Positions 1 to 8,692 are shown, counted from the first letter of the stretch. The stretch is DNA of 64,000 nucleotides from Nocardia brasiliensis (GCF_011801125.1 NZ_CP046171.1:1798001-1862000), one strand, 5' to 3'. The notes: generated by a model from the letters alone, not told the origin. Translations and numbers: made by a program.

Positions 1-288
1 GAAATCGACAGCGCCGCAACGCCGGTCGACCCCGCCGACACCGCAAGGCGGGAGGTGACCGTCAAAATGGCCGCAGGCGCCCGGCACGCGCTCGCCGATA
101 TCGGCGAAGCCCTCGCCCTGCTCGCCGCCGGACACTACGGCCGCTGCCGCGGCTGTGGCGCCGAGATCCCGATCCATCTGCTGCAAACCATCCCGACCAC
201 CCGGTGGTGCCTGACCTGCCGCCAGCGCCTCACCCGCCGGCAGCCGCAAGGTCGCGCGCGCGACCAATCGTCCGTCGCCTCCGCGTAA
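1..288 (+). CDS. TraR/DksA-type zinc-finger protein, 5' end outside window
   Basis: The frame is open from the first base of the window to a TAA at 286-288, so only the C-terminal 95 codons are seen. A GTG at 55 could start a 77-residue product, but the upstream residues continue the helical N-terminus typical of the family, so I read it as truncated. The helical stretch ARHALADIGEAL is followed by paired cysteines CRGC and CLTC about 20 residues apart, the DksA/TraR zinc-finger arrangement. Members are small RNA polymerase secondary-channel binders or orphan zinc-finger proteins; this one's target is unknown. It lies upstream of the ESX cargo with no visible functional link to it. Confidence 0.75.
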   Translation, partial: EIDSAATPVDPADTARREVTVKMAAGARHALADIGEALALLAAGHYGRCRGCGAEIPIHLLQTIPTTRWCLTCRQRLTRRQPQGRARDQSSVASA

Positions 289-341
289 TCGGGGTGCACC
301 GCGGGTTGGCGGCCGCGGGCGCCTCCCGCCGCCGACCCGAT

Positions 342-373
342 GGTTAACCGCAGGTGTCCGAACAGTGCCGCGC
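342..373. other. Diverged conserved element upstream of repeat copy 1
   Basis: This 32-base stretch, beginning GGTTAAC, matches 5061-5092 upstream of the second repeat-bearing gene at 25 of 32 positions. Six of the seven mismatches fall three bases apart, as synonymous changes would. On the plus strand both copies would read LTAGVRT, then V or A, then PR, without a visible start codon. It may be a remnant of coding sequence, a leader peptide or a regulatory region. Confidence 0.4.
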
Positions 374-435
374 GTCGCGCATGGCCGGACGAAGCCCGCC
401 GTGCGTGGTTAGGTGTCGGGCAGCAGCGGCGAGTG

Positions 436-1740
436 GGTAGGAGTGGGATGGCGTCGGGAGGGCCTGGTTTCGATCAGACTGAGTGGTCTGGTTTGTTGCG
501 GGGTGCGCGGGACGGCAAGTTGCGGATGGTGCATGTTGATTCGGGTCGGTTGGGGGAGTTGACGTCGGCGTGTGAGGATTTTTTGGCGGATGTTCAGGGG
601 TTTATTGATGCGTCGTTGAGTGTGAATTTTTCGAAGTTTTCGTGGACGCATGACAATAAGGATCCTGCGGATGGGACGCCGCAGCCGAAGGCGCGGCATG
701 TGGTGACGACGTTGTCGAGTATGGCGATGTTGTTCGAGAAGTTCGAGCGTAAGCGGACGGTGGAGTTGGTGGAGGTGTTGAAGAATCATCAGGCGATTGT
801 GCGGGTGATGGGGGATACGTTTGTTGCGGCGAACAAGAAGTATGTGGTGATGGATGGCGCCAATGCGAATACTTTTGTGGCGCCGGAGCGGGGGACGGAT
901 TTGTGGCCGGAGATTTTCAGGCATTATTCGGTGCCGGCGTCGGATTGGAAGGCGGGGCCGGCGTTTTCGACGAAGGCGGGGTCGGGGGTGAGTTTTGATG
1001 TGGGGGTGAAGGGGATGGTGGAGGGGGTGGTGGAGAATGGTAAGTCGTTTGATTTGATCGGTTTTGCGAATATCGCGGAGATGTTGGGTCGCAATAGCGC
1101 TGGGGTGTATTGGTTGGCGGGGCAGTGGCGGGCGTTGGCGGATATTTGGCGGGTTTCGGTGCAGAAGTTCATGGATCGGGTGGGGCCGGTGTTCAAGGGT
1201 CAGTATTGGGAGGGGGTGGGTGCTGATCGGGCGGTGGCGTTTGTGGAGAAGTATGTGCAGGCGACGGATACTTTGTATAGTGGGTTGCTGTCGATGTCGA
1301 ATGTGGTGGGTAATACTGCTGATTTCAATGCTTTTGTGCGGTCTCATCTCCCGCTGTATGAGCATTTGTATTTCAATTCTGATGGTTCGGTGTCGAAGGT
1401 TGACGCGGACAATGGTAATGATACGAATGCGGGTCGGCATTTGCCTCGGGTGCAGACGTTTTGGGATTCGGGTGATGGGACGAGTGATCAGAAGGGGTAT
1501 GTGCTGGGTATAAAGCAGTTGGCTGGTCTTGTTCCGGTGTTCAATGATCCGAATAAGCTTGCTGGTGCGCAGGGTGATTTGCCGGGGAGTTTCAATTATC
1601 GGGGTCCGTCGGGGGATGGTCGTGGTGGGGGTGGTACGGGGGATGGTTCCGGTGGTAATTCCGGTGGTGGGTCCGGGGGTGGTACGGGGGGTAAGTCCGG
1701 TGGGCCGACCGGTGCCGAGGGCGGCGGAAAGGGCGACGGC
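436..1740 (+). repeat. 1,305-bp perfect direct repeat, copy 1
   Basis: Bases 436-1740 are identical to 5160-6464 (offset 4,724) by my reading. The repeat begins 12 bases before the ATG of the gene at 448, so it includes the ribosome binding site, and ends inside the Gly-rich linker after 431 codons. Third codon positions are mostly G or T and the plus strand is strikingly poor in C, whereas the sequence on both sides is ordinary C/G-ending high-GC coding DNA. The flanks are only distantly similar, so the identity stops abruptly at both ends. Confidence 0.95.
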
Positions 1741-2349
1741 ACAGGCGGCAGCACGGGCAACGGTGCGGGTGTGCCGGGTGGTGGTATCGGCGGGAAACCG
1801 TCCTCGGGCGGTGCCGATCCGCGCGGCTCGAAGGGGATGCCGAGCGCTGTCCCCGGTCCGACGACCGGTACCCCGCGCGGCGAGAGCGGACCGCTCTCGG
1901 CGTTGTCGAAGGCCTTGCAGCAGTTGGGCTCCGGGCTGCCGACCGGTCCTTCGGGGCCGTGGGCGGCCACCGGGCCGTTGGGTGCCTTCGGCCCGACCGG
2001 CGCTTCCGGTCCGTTCGGCTTCGACATCAAACCGGCCGGTGCGAGCGGTGGCGGGGGAGGCAGCCCGGGCGTTCCTGGGAAACCATTGGAGGACAAGCTG
2101 TTTCCCCGTGCCGGCGGTGCCGGCGGGAACTCGACGGATGCGGTTGCGGCCCGCGCTGCCATGGCGCCCGCTGCCGCGATGCCCTACGGCGGTTACCCGA
2201 TGGGCGCACCGATGGGCGGTGGTGGCGCTGCGGGACAACAGCAGCAGCAACAGCAGCGTAAGCGGGCGGCGTACCTGGACAGCACCGAACACCTGGAGGA
2301 GGCCGTGGGCGAGGACCCGCTCTCGGTCCGGCCCATCATCGACCGCTGA
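448..2349 (+). CDS. WXG100/PPE-like large ESX substrate with variable tail 1
   Basis: A 633-residue protein from the ATG at 448, preceded by GTAGGAG; the frame is open further upstream but this start is inside the duplicated unit. Residues 1-431 are identical to the product at 5172. They are helical, with motifs MGDTFVAANKKYVVMD, which contains the YxxxD type VII export signal pattern, and WEGVGADRAVAF, a WxG-like turn. A Gly-rich linker follows. The unique tail holds a seven-glutamine run and ends in a motif, YLDSTEHLEEAVGE then VRPIIDR, shared with the product at 8705. By architecture it is a secreted ESX substrate; its function outside the cell is unknown. The minus-strand frame over this region is a shadow. 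Confidence 0.75.
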   Translation: MASGGPGFDQTEWSGLLRGARDGKLRMVHVDSGRLGELTSACEDFLADVQGFIDASLSVNFSKFSWTHDNKDPADGTPQPKARHVVTTLSSMAMLFEKFERKRTVELVEVLKNHQAIVRVMGDTFVAANKKYVVMDGANANTFVAPERGTDLWPEIFRHYSVPASDWKAGPAFSTKAGSGVSFDVGVKGMVEGVVENGKSFDLIGFANIAEMLGRNSAGVYWLAGQWRALADIWRVSVQKFMDRVGPVFKGQYWEGVGADRAVAFVEKYVQATDTLYSGLLSMSNVVGNTADFNAFVRSHLPLYEHLYFNSDGSVSKVDADNGNDTNAGRHLPRVQTFWDSGDGTSDQKGYVLGIKQLAGLVPVFNDPNKLAGAQGDLPGSFNYRGPSGDGRGGGGTGDGSGGNSGGGSGGGTGGKSGGPTGAEGGGKGDGTGGSTGNGAGVPGGGIGGKPSSGGADPRGSKGMPSAVPGPTTGTPRGESGPLSALSKALQQLGSGLPTGPSGPWAATGPLGAFGPTGASGPFGFDIKPAGASGGGGGSPGVPGKPLEDKLFPRAGGAGGNSTDAVAARAAMAPAAAMPYGGYPMGAPMGGGGAAGQQQQQQQRKRAAYLDSTEHLEEAVGEDPLSVRPIIDR

Positions 2350-2383
2350 TCGCCCCGCTTCGCGCCGAACGGAAGTCCCTGCC

Positions 2384-3454
2384 TTGCGTTTTCATGTTGT
2401 CAACTTCCCCAATACGCAGACCACCAGGCGTTATCAGCCGTGCGCCTATACGCAGAAGATCCGCCGCTTCGCCGGAATGATGACAGGTCTCGGTCACGAG
2501 GTCTTTCTGTACGGAGGCGCCGAAAACGACGCGGCCTGTACCGAATTCGTCACCATCGCGTCGAAGGCGGAGCAGGACGAATGGTTCGGCGGCAACGACC
2601 TGCTCCGGGAGCCCAACAATCTCACCTGGAATCGCTACGATCCACACTGGACCACCACCAACGAGCGCGCCATTACCGAGATCGCCAAGCGCAAACGCGA
2701 CCGCGACTTCATCTGCGTGCTCGGCGGCACCTGCCAGCAGCCGATCGCGGACACCTTTCCTGAGCTCATGACCGTGGAGTTCGGCATCGGCTACAGCGGG
2801 GTGTTCGCGGACTACCGGGTGTTCGAAAGTTACGCGTGGATGAACGCCGTCTACGAGTCGGTGCCTGGCGCGCGCCGGGCGAACGCCACGTTCCGCGATG
2901 CGGTGATACCGAATTACTATGAGGTCGAGGACTTTCCGTTCGCCGAACGTAAGGACGACTACTTTCTCTTCATCGGCCGCCTGGTCGAGGAGAAAGGCGT
3001 GCATATCGCGGTCGAGACCTGTCAGCGGCTCGGGGCGAAGCTGGTGGTGGCCGGCGCGGGCACGCCACCGCCCGCCGAGCTAGCCGACTATGTCGGTGTC
3101 GTCGACCACGTCCGCCGGGGCGAGTTGATGAGCCGGGCCCGTGGGGTTTTCGTGCCCTCGCTGTATCTGGAACCGTTCGGCGGCGTGCATGCCGAGGCGA
3201 TGCTGTGCGGGACGCCGGTGATCACCACCGACTGGGGGGTGTTCCCCGAGACCGTGCGCCAGGGTGTGCACGGGTACCGCTGCCGCACACCGGATGAATT
3301 TCTGGCCGCCGCCGAGTCCGTCGACCGCCTGGACTATCGGCAGATCCGCGAGTACGCGGTGTCCAAGTTCTCCACCGAGGTCGTGGCCCCGCAGTACGAG
3401 GCGTATTTCGAGCGCATCGGCAGGTTGTGGGGCCACGGCTGGAATGCCGCGTAG
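2384..3454 (+). CDS. GT4-family glycosyltransferase
   Basis: A 356-residue protein. I chose the TTG at 2384 because it gives a GGAAG ribosome binding site eight bases upstream and starts 34 bases after the preceding stop; the frame extends far upstream only as a shadow of the repeat gene. The C-terminal half has the GT-B fold signatures of family 4: a LFIGRLVEEKGV segment and the E-x7-E motif EPFGGVHAE with Glu263 and Glu271, which in this family binds the nucleotide-sugar donor. The N-terminal acceptor domain is less typical. The donor and acceptor cannot be read from sequence. It is followed 11 bases later by a second glycosyltransferase-like gene, and the two are enclosed by the direct repeats. 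Confidence 0.8.
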   Translation: MRFHVVNFPNTQTTRRYQPCAYTQKIRRFAGMMTGLGHEVFLYGGAENDAACTEFVTIASKAEQDEWFGGNDLLREPNNLTWNRYDPHWTTTNERAITEIAKRKRDRDFICVLGGTCQQPIADTFPELMTVEFGIGYSGVFADYRVFESYAWMNAVYESVPGARRANATFRDAVIPNYYEVEDFPFAERKDDYFLFIGRLVEEKGVHIAVETCQRLGAKLVVAGAGTPPPAELADYVGVVDHVRRGELMSRARGVFVPSLYLEPFGGVHAEAMLCGTPVITTDWGVFPETVRQGVHGYRCRTPDEFLAAAESVDRLDYRQIREYAVSKFSTEVVAPQYEAYFERIGRLWGHGWNAA

Positions 3455-3465
3455 GAGTTGTGACG

Positions 3466-5037
3466 ATGACTGGAGCGCTGTTTCGCGCGGGAGCGCGACG
3501 AAGGAACCTGGTGGTGCTGCGGGCGGGTGACGCCTCGCTGCACGAGCGATGGCTCGCGGGACCGGTCCCGCGCACCTGGGATCTGGTCGTCAGCTATTTC
3601 GGCGACGATCCGCACCGCTATCGCGCGGACGACGTGCTCCGGCTGGATCGTAAAGGCCCCAAATGGCCTGCGCTGCACCATGTGCTGACGGTCGATCTGG
3701 CCGAGATCCTCGATGACTACGACTATGTCTGGCTGCCCGACGACGACCTGGCGACCGACACCGCGTCCATCAACGCGCTCTTCGAATACGCCGCGCGGTA
3801 CCAGCTTTCGCTGTCGCAGCCAGCGCTCACCGAGGACAGCTACTACACCCACGAGATCACCCTGGTGGATCGTCGCTTCGAGCTGCGGTACACGAATTTC
3901 GTGGAGATCATGGCACCGTGCTTCGGCCGCGAGTTCCTGCGTCGCGCGCTGCCGACCTTCGATGCCACCCAGACCGGGTGGGGGCTGGACTTCCACTGGC
4001 CGAGACTGGTCGCGGACCAGTGGTCCATCGCCATCGTCGATGCGGTGACGGTGCGGCACACGCGACCGCTCGGCGGCCCGAATCTGACGGCCGCGCGCGC
4101 GGCGGGGGTCGACCCGTGGACGGAGTACTGCGATTACCTGGCCCAGCACGACATCGATGATCTGAGCACGTGGGTGTACCGGGGTGTCCCGGGCAAGGTA
4201 GCGCGCGAAGTCCTGGAACCGACCGCGCTCTGCGTGACCATCGATCGGCTGGAGCCCGGGTTGCCGACCTGGCTCGGTCACCATGCGGCGTATGCGGATC
4301 TCATCATCGTCTACTCCGACGATGCGGCGGTGCGTGCCCTCGTGACCAGCGGCGAGTACCCGATCGCGCTGCGCGAGAACGTGGTTCCCGACGGTGATCC
4401 GGTCGAACGTGAGGTGGCCAATATCGCGGCGGCGGTCGCGACCGCCCGTGCCGCGGGCATGGGGTGGCTGCTTCCGCTCGGCCCTCGGGAGCTGTTCTAC
4501 GACGACGGTAGGCGACGCTGGCAGATCCCAGGGGCTGGACAGGTCGGATTCGTTGCCCACGAGGCGGTTCCGCTGCCGCACCCGGTCGAGGACCCGTTTC
4601 AGGAATGCACGGTGTTCCGGGTCAGTGGCATGTCCGCGTTCCTCGACGCGCCCGCCAATCGCAGTGCCGTTCGGCTCGATGCCGACGTGACACCGGTCGA
4701 CCGGCACAGCTTCACCGGGTTCACCGGCGCGAGCGGAACGGTTACGGCCCCGACGATCCTGCACTACCCGTATCCGTGTTTCGAGAGCTGGCTGGCGCGC
4801 GCGGCGGTGGCCGCGAACGGTGGGGGCGCCATGGCGCTCGCCTTCGCGCACTACTCTCGCGATCTGCTGCAGGTGGCAGTGGCGCACGGCACTCTGGACG
4901 GTGCCCGCCCTTGCTTCTTGGCCGAAATCCCCTGTGACGGAATGACCGACCGCATGGTGCGAGCCGGCGAACTGATGCGAGTGACCCCGGTGCTTGCCGC
5001 GCCCGCGGCCGCCGGGATGGCCAGGCTGAGCGCCTAA
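3466..5037 (+). CDS. DUF707-like glycosyltransferase with C-terminal extension
   Basis: A 523-residue protein starting at ATG 3466 with GGAG eight bases upstream. The first 230 or so residues resemble DUF707 proteins: LVVSYFGDD near the start, a WLPDDDLATD motif with Asp92-94 that looks like a metal/nucleotide-sugar binding DxD, and a GWGLDFHWPRL segment typical of GT-A-like folds. The rest (about 240-523) contains a second alpha/beta region with ALRENVVPDG and FVAHEAVPLPHP, possibly another glycosyltransferase-like domain related to GT2/GT92 families; this is weaker. Base composition is ordinary high-GC, unlike the flanking repeat. With the neighbour it may add sugars to a surface or secreted molecule, which is inference from context. 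Confidence 0.65.
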   Translation: MTGALFRAGARRRNLVVLRAGDASLHERWLAGPVPRTWDLVVSYFGDDPHRYRADDVLRLDRKGPKWPALHHVLTVDLAEILDDYDYVWLPDDDLATDTASINALFEYAARYQLSLSQPALTEDSYYTHEITLVDRRFELRYTNFVEIMAPCFGREFLRRALPTFDATQTGWGLDFHWPRLVADQWSIAIVDAVTVRHTRPLGGPNLTAARAAGVDPWTEYCDYLAQHDIDDLSTWVYRGVPGKVAREVLEPTALCVTIDRLEPGLPTWLGHHAAYADLIIVYSDDAAVRALVTSGEYPIALRENVVPDGDPVEREVANIAAAVATARAAGMGWLLPLGPRELFYDDGRRRWQIPGAGQVGFVAHEAVPLPHPVEDPFQECTVFRVSGMSAFLDAPANRSAVRLDADVTPVDRHSFTGFTGASGTVTAPTILHYPYPCFESWLARAAVAANGGGAMALAFAHYSRDLLQVAVAHGTLDGARPCFLAEIPCDGMTDRMVRAGELMRVTPVLAAPAAAGMARLSA

Positions 5038-5060
5038 CGCACGGACGACCGGCGGCGCTC

Positions 5061-5092
5061 GGTTAACAGCGGGTGTACGGACTGCTCCGCGC
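5061..5092. other. Diverged conserved element upstream of repeat copy 2
   Basis: This is the partner of the element at 342-373, 25 of 32 bases identical. It lies at a slightly different distance from the following repeat (offset 4,719 instead of 4,724), so the region upstream of the two genes is anciently related although the coding repeat itself is perfectly matched. Confidence 0.4.
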
Positions 5093-5159
5093 TGCTCGCC
5101 CGGCAGGACCGGCCGCGGGTTCGGTGTTAGAAACGCAGGACGAACGCGGTGGAGCAGAC

Positions 5160-6464
5160 GGTAGGAGTGGGATGGCGTCGGGAGGGCCTGGTTTCGATCA
5201 GACTGAGTGGTCTGGTTTGTTGCGGGGTGCGCGGGACGGCAAGTTGCGGATGGTGCATGTTGATTCGGGTCGGTTGGGGGAGTTGACGTCGGCGTGTGAG
5301 GATTTTTTGGCGGATGTTCAGGGGTTTATTGATGCGTCGTTGAGTGTGAATTTTTCGAAGTTTTCGTGGACGCATGACAATAAGGATCCTGCGGATGGGA
5401 CGCCGCAGCCGAAGGCGCGGCATGTGGTGACGACGTTGTCGAGTATGGCGATGTTGTTCGAGAAGTTCGAGCGTAAGCGGACGGTGGAGTTGGTGGAGGT
5501 GTTGAAGAATCATCAGGCGATTGTGCGGGTGATGGGGGATACGTTTGTTGCGGCGAACAAGAAGTATGTGGTGATGGATGGCGCCAATGCGAATACTTTT
5601 GTGGCGCCGGAGCGGGGGACGGATTTGTGGCCGGAGATTTTCAGGCATTATTCGGTGCCGGCGTCGGATTGGAAGGCGGGGCCGGCGTTTTCGACGAAGG
5701 CGGGGTCGGGGGTGAGTTTTGATGTGGGGGTGAAGGGGATGGTGGAGGGGGTGGTGGAGAATGGTAAGTCGTTTGATTTGATCGGTTTTGCGAATATCGC
5801 GGAGATGTTGGGTCGCAATAGCGCTGGGGTGTATTGGTTGGCGGGGCAGTGGCGGGCGTTGGCGGATATTTGGCGGGTTTCGGTGCAGAAGTTCATGGAT
5901 CGGGTGGGGCCGGTGTTCAAGGGTCAGTATTGGGAGGGGGTGGGTGCTGATCGGGCGGTGGCGTTTGTGGAGAAGTATGTGCAGGCGACGGATACTTTGT
6001 ATAGTGGGTTGCTGTCGATGTCGAATGTGGTGGGTAATACTGCTGATTTCAATGCTTTTGTGCGGTCTCATCTCCCGCTGTATGAGCATTTGTATTTCAA
6101 TTCTGATGGTTCGGTGTCGAAGGTTGACGCGGACAATGGTAATGATACGAATGCGGGTCGGCATTTGCCTCGGGTGCAGACGTTTTGGGATTCGGGTGAT
6201 GGGACGAGTGATCAGAAGGGGTATGTGCTGGGTATAAAGCAGTTGGCTGGTCTTGTTCCGGTGTTCAATGATCCGAATAAGCTTGCTGGTGCGCAGGGTG
6301 ATTTGCCGGGGAGTTTCAATTATCGGGGTCCGTCGGGGGATGGTCGTGGTGGGGGTGGTACGGGGGATGGTTCCGGTGGTAATTCCGGTGGTGGGTCCGG
6401 GGGTGGTACGGGGGGTAAGTCCGGTGGGCCGACCGGTGCCGAGGGCGGCGGAAAGGGCGACGGC
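5160..6464 (+). repeat. 1,305-bp perfect direct repeat, copy 2
   Basis: Identical to 436-1740, in the same orientation, with the same composition break at its right edge where codons switch from G/T-ending to C/G-ending. Recombination between the copies would remove 4,724 bases, including both glycosyltransferase genes, and leave one gene carrying tail 2. Confidence 0.95.
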
Positions 6465-7100
6465 GGTGCGGGCGGTGGCGTCGGCAAGCCCACCGGTGCC
6501 GACGGTGGCAAGGGCACCGGCGACGGCGGCGGTTCCGGCGGAAAGTCGACCGGTGACAACGGGTCGAGCCCGGGACGGGGTACTGGTCCCGAAGGGTCGA
6601 CCGGCGCGCCGGGAACCGGTATCGGTGGCGGTACGGGCGGCGCACCCGGGAACCCGTCCAGCAATGACCTAATGAGCCTGTTCTCCGAAGCGCTGCAACT
6701 GATTTCCTCGGGCATCGGGACGCTGGTACAGCTCGGCAACCAGCTGGCCGCACAGCTCGGCCCGGCCCTGCAGCAGCTTGCCAAGGCGGTGGAGAACGGC
6801 ACCATGACGGTCAAGCAAGCGCTCGAGGAGGGATCGAAACGAATCGAGGAGCAGCTGGAGCAGGTCGAGGAGCAGTTGTTCCCGCCGGGGGCGGACGGGC
6901 CCGTCGTGTCCTTCGCGCTGCTGCCCGGCGGCGACGAACCACAGGTACGGATCGAGTTCCCCGGCCGGGCGGGCGGGCGCCGGACGGAGCTGGTCGAAGA
7001 CTTCACCGCTACCAGGTCGACCACCGCCGTGACCGTCGAACCCGCGCAGACCGGTGCACCAGCGGTGCCAGGCGTGCCCGCGAACACGGTGGAGGAGTAG
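5172..7100 (+). CDS. WXG100/PPE-like large ESX substrate with variable tail 2
   Basis: A 642-residue protein from ATG 5172. Residues 1-431 equal those of the product at 448, including the YVVMD export-signal pattern and the WEGVGAD turn. The tail differs: a long Gly-rich linker, then two amphipathic helices (SEALQLISSGIGTLVQLGNQ and a KRIEEQLEQVEEQLF segment), and an acidic end finishing in ANTVEE. The STEHL-type terminal motif of the other copy is absent. The gene leads a tightly packed run: the next start (7106, EspG-like) is five bases after its stop, and its last codons provide that gene's GGAGGAG ribosome binding site. It is probably the cognate client of that EspG. Confidence 0.75.
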   Translation: MASGGPGFDQTEWSGLLRGARDGKLRMVHVDSGRLGELTSACEDFLADVQGFIDASLSVNFSKFSWTHDNKDPADGTPQPKARHVVTTLSSMAMLFEKFERKRTVELVEVLKNHQAIVRVMGDTFVAANKKYVVMDGANANTFVAPERGTDLWPEIFRHYSVPASDWKAGPAFSTKAGSGVSFDVGVKGMVEGVVENGKSFDLIGFANIAEMLGRNSAGVYWLAGQWRALADIWRVSVQKFMDRVGPVFKGQYWEGVGADRAVAFVEKYVQATDTLYSGLLSMSNVVGNTADFNAFVRSHLPLYEHLYFNSDGSVSKVDADNGNDTNAGRHLPRVQTFWDSGDGTSDQKGYVLGIKQLAGLVPVFNDPNKLAGAQGDLPGSFNYRGPSGDGRGGGGTGDGSGGNSGGGSGGGTGGKSGGPTGAEGGGKGDGGAGGGVGKPTGADGGKGTGDGGGSGGKSTGDNGSSPGRGTGPEGSTGAPGTGIGGGTGGAPGNPSSNDLMSLFSEALQLISSGIGTLVQLGNQLAAQLGPALQQLAKAVENGTMTVKQALEEGSKRIEEQLEQVEEQLFPPGADGPVVSFALLPGGDEPQVRIEFPGRAGGRRTELVEDFTATRSTTAVTVEPAQTGAPAVPGVPANTVEE

Positions 7101-7105
7101 CGATA

Positions 7106-7930
7106 GTGGAACGTAGCTGGCGCTTGAGCGGCCTCGAATACCTGGTGCTGCGCGAACGACTCGCCGACCGCACCTACAACTGGCCGTTCACCTACATCTC
7201 CGATATCCGCGGCTATTACGACTTCCAGTTCGCCAAGGCACGCGTCTGGGGCGAGCTACAGGCGGCGTGGGATCCGACGCTGGCCGACGTGCTGGTCAAG
7301 TCCCTGCGGCCGGATTTGCGGTTGGTCGTGCACGCCGAGGATTACAGTGCCGCCCGCCGGTTGGATGGTCTGATCGTGATGGCGGCCAAGATATTCGGTG
7401 ACCGGGCCGTACTGATTCAAGGGTTCAGTTCGAAGATGCCCGAAAGTCACGACGAGCTGGAGATCACCGAGTGCGACGCGGCGTCGTTGACGCGGCTGCT
7501 GGTGGACCGACTGCCCCCGATGGCGGCGGGCAGCTGGCCTCGGGTGGAGTTGCTCGCCGCGGCCGGTGAGCAGGAACTCGATCACTGGCACGGCCGCAAC
7601 TCGATGTACGACCAGGGCGATCGCGACGTAGACGCGCGCTGCCTGCAGTGGCAGGCTGCGCCGAAATCGGTCGTCGGCCGGGTAGAGATCACGCACGGTC
7701 ACTCCGTCTTCGGACCTAGCGGACAAGTTACGAAATGGCTTGTCTGGGAGGACCATCCAGGTGACGGTCGCTACGTGATCGGGATGGAGACGCCGCCCGC
7801 CGCCGTCGCGGTCGACGCGGCCGGGCTGCGTGCGCTGATCGACCGGCACTGCGGCGAGCTGATGCTGGTTCGCGACGACGAGTCGCGGGCAGGCCGGGCC
7901 AAGGTCAGCGTCTACGACGACGGTCAGTGA
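7106..7930 (+). CDS. EspG-family ESX secretion-associated chaperone
   Basis: A 274-residue protein with GTG start at 7106 and GGAGGAG eight bases upstream. EspG proteins are cytosolic chaperones that bind PPE-type substrates and keep them soluble for ESX export. The family pattern is seen as N-terminal RSWRLSGLEYLVL and a C-terminal FGPSGQVTKWLVWEDH followed by DGRYV, which is shared with the products at 10372 and, more weakly, 15093. Length is close to the usual 250-290. It sits between a repeat-bearing substrate gene and a YbaB-like gene, with gaps of 5 and 12 bases, suggesting one operon from 5172 to 11919. Confidence 0.7.
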   Translation: MERSWRLSGLEYLVLRERLADRTYNWPFTYISDIRGYYDFQFAKARVWGELQAAWDPTLADVLVKSLRPDLRLVVHAEDYSAARRLDGLIVMAAKIFGDRAVLIQGFSSKMPESHDELEITECDAASLTRLLVDRLPPMAAGSWPRVELLAAAGEQELDHWHGRNSMYDQGDRDVDARCLQWQAAPKSVVGRVEITHGHSVFGPSGQVTKWLVWEDHPGDGRYVIGMETPPAAVAVDAAGLRALIDRHCGELMLVRDDESRAGRAKVSVYDDGQ

Positions 7931-7942
7931 GAGGCAGGCGGC

Positions 7943-8692
7943 GTGCACGGTCCGAACGATCGGCTGAGAGCGGAAGCGGCTCAGTTCGTCGATGACATAC
8001 ACCAGCTCATCACGGGGTTCGTCGAGGCGAAGCGCAGGCACCAGGCGGTGACCGCGTCGGCCTCGGCCGAGCGCGGGCGGATTCTCGTCACGGTGGACGT
8101 GTCCGGCGCGGTGACCGAGGTCGACTTCGGTGACGGTATCGAACAGATTGGCTACCAACAGCTTTCACGCGGCGTCCGCTACGCGGCGCAGCAGGCTGCC
8201 GCGGCGGTGAAAGACAAGGCGGACGAGGTGCTTTCGGCGCAACGGGCGGCGCTGCTACGGCTGCCGAAGCTGTCGGACCTGGTCGATTGGCTACCCGAGG
8301 AGCAGCAGCTCGCGGACCCGCCCCCGGCCTTGCTGACCTCGCCCGCCGAGCGTGGCCCGGCGGCGGAAGCCAACGAGCCGACCGGGCTGGGTGAGCTGCA
8401 GGAATTGCGGGCACAATTGTTCGCCACCGCCTCCGCCGCGGGTCGCCGGGTGAGCGTGGCGGTGAACGCCGACGGTGTGCTGATCGACCTGCGATTCTCC
8501 GGCGCCGTGGGCGATCTCGACTACCCGGAGCTCGGCGAGGCCATCGTCGTGGCGTCGCGTGCGGCGGTGGTCTCGGTGGCGCGCAAGGTCAGCGAACTAT
8601 ACGCGCCGACCATCCCTGACGACCGGCCGCAGTTCGCTGCACCGGATGTCGTGCTGGCCGGACTGGAACGTCTGCGCGACCAATTGCGGTGA
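7943..8692 (+). CDS. Tandem YbaB/EbfC-like protein (natural fusion)
   Basis: A 249-residue protein with GTG start at 7943 and GAGAGG upstream. It contains two YbaB-like alpha/beta domains. Residues about 25-105 (TASASAERGRILVTVDVSG and IGYQQLSRGVRYAAQQA) parallel the separate protein at 20967. Residues about 150-249 (VSVAVNADGVLIDLRF then ending LERLRDQLR) parallel the separate protein at 21467. YbaB/EbfC proteins bind DNA as dimers; a YbaB-like member (EspL) is part of the mycobacterial ESX-1 region. Here the fusion suggests the two separate proteins at 20967 and 21467 form a heterodimer. A role in ESX regulation or assembly is inference. Confidence 0.7.
   Translation: MHGPNDRLRAEAAQFVDDIHQLITGFVEAKRRHQAVTASASAERGRILVTVDVSGAVTEVDFGDGIEQIGYQQLSRGVRYAAQQAAAAVKDKADEVLSAQRAALLRLPKLSDLVDWLPEEQQLADPPPALLTSPAERGPAAEANEPTGLGELQELRAQLFATASAAGRRVSVAVNADGVLIDLRFSGAVGDLDYPELGEAIVVASRAAVVSVARKVSELYAPTIPDDRPQFAAPDVVLAGLERLRDQLR

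Noticed and set aside
2237..2260. CAG/CAA repeat as a phase-variable tract
   Set aside because: Only seven glutamine codons, interrupted by CAA; length changes would be in frame and have little effect.
409..2292. A 627-codon minus-strand open frame over the first repeat-bearing gene
   Set aside because: It is rich in Arg, His, Ile and Thr with no domain, and arises because the C-poor plus strand gives few stops on the complement. The same artefact appears at 5127-6164.
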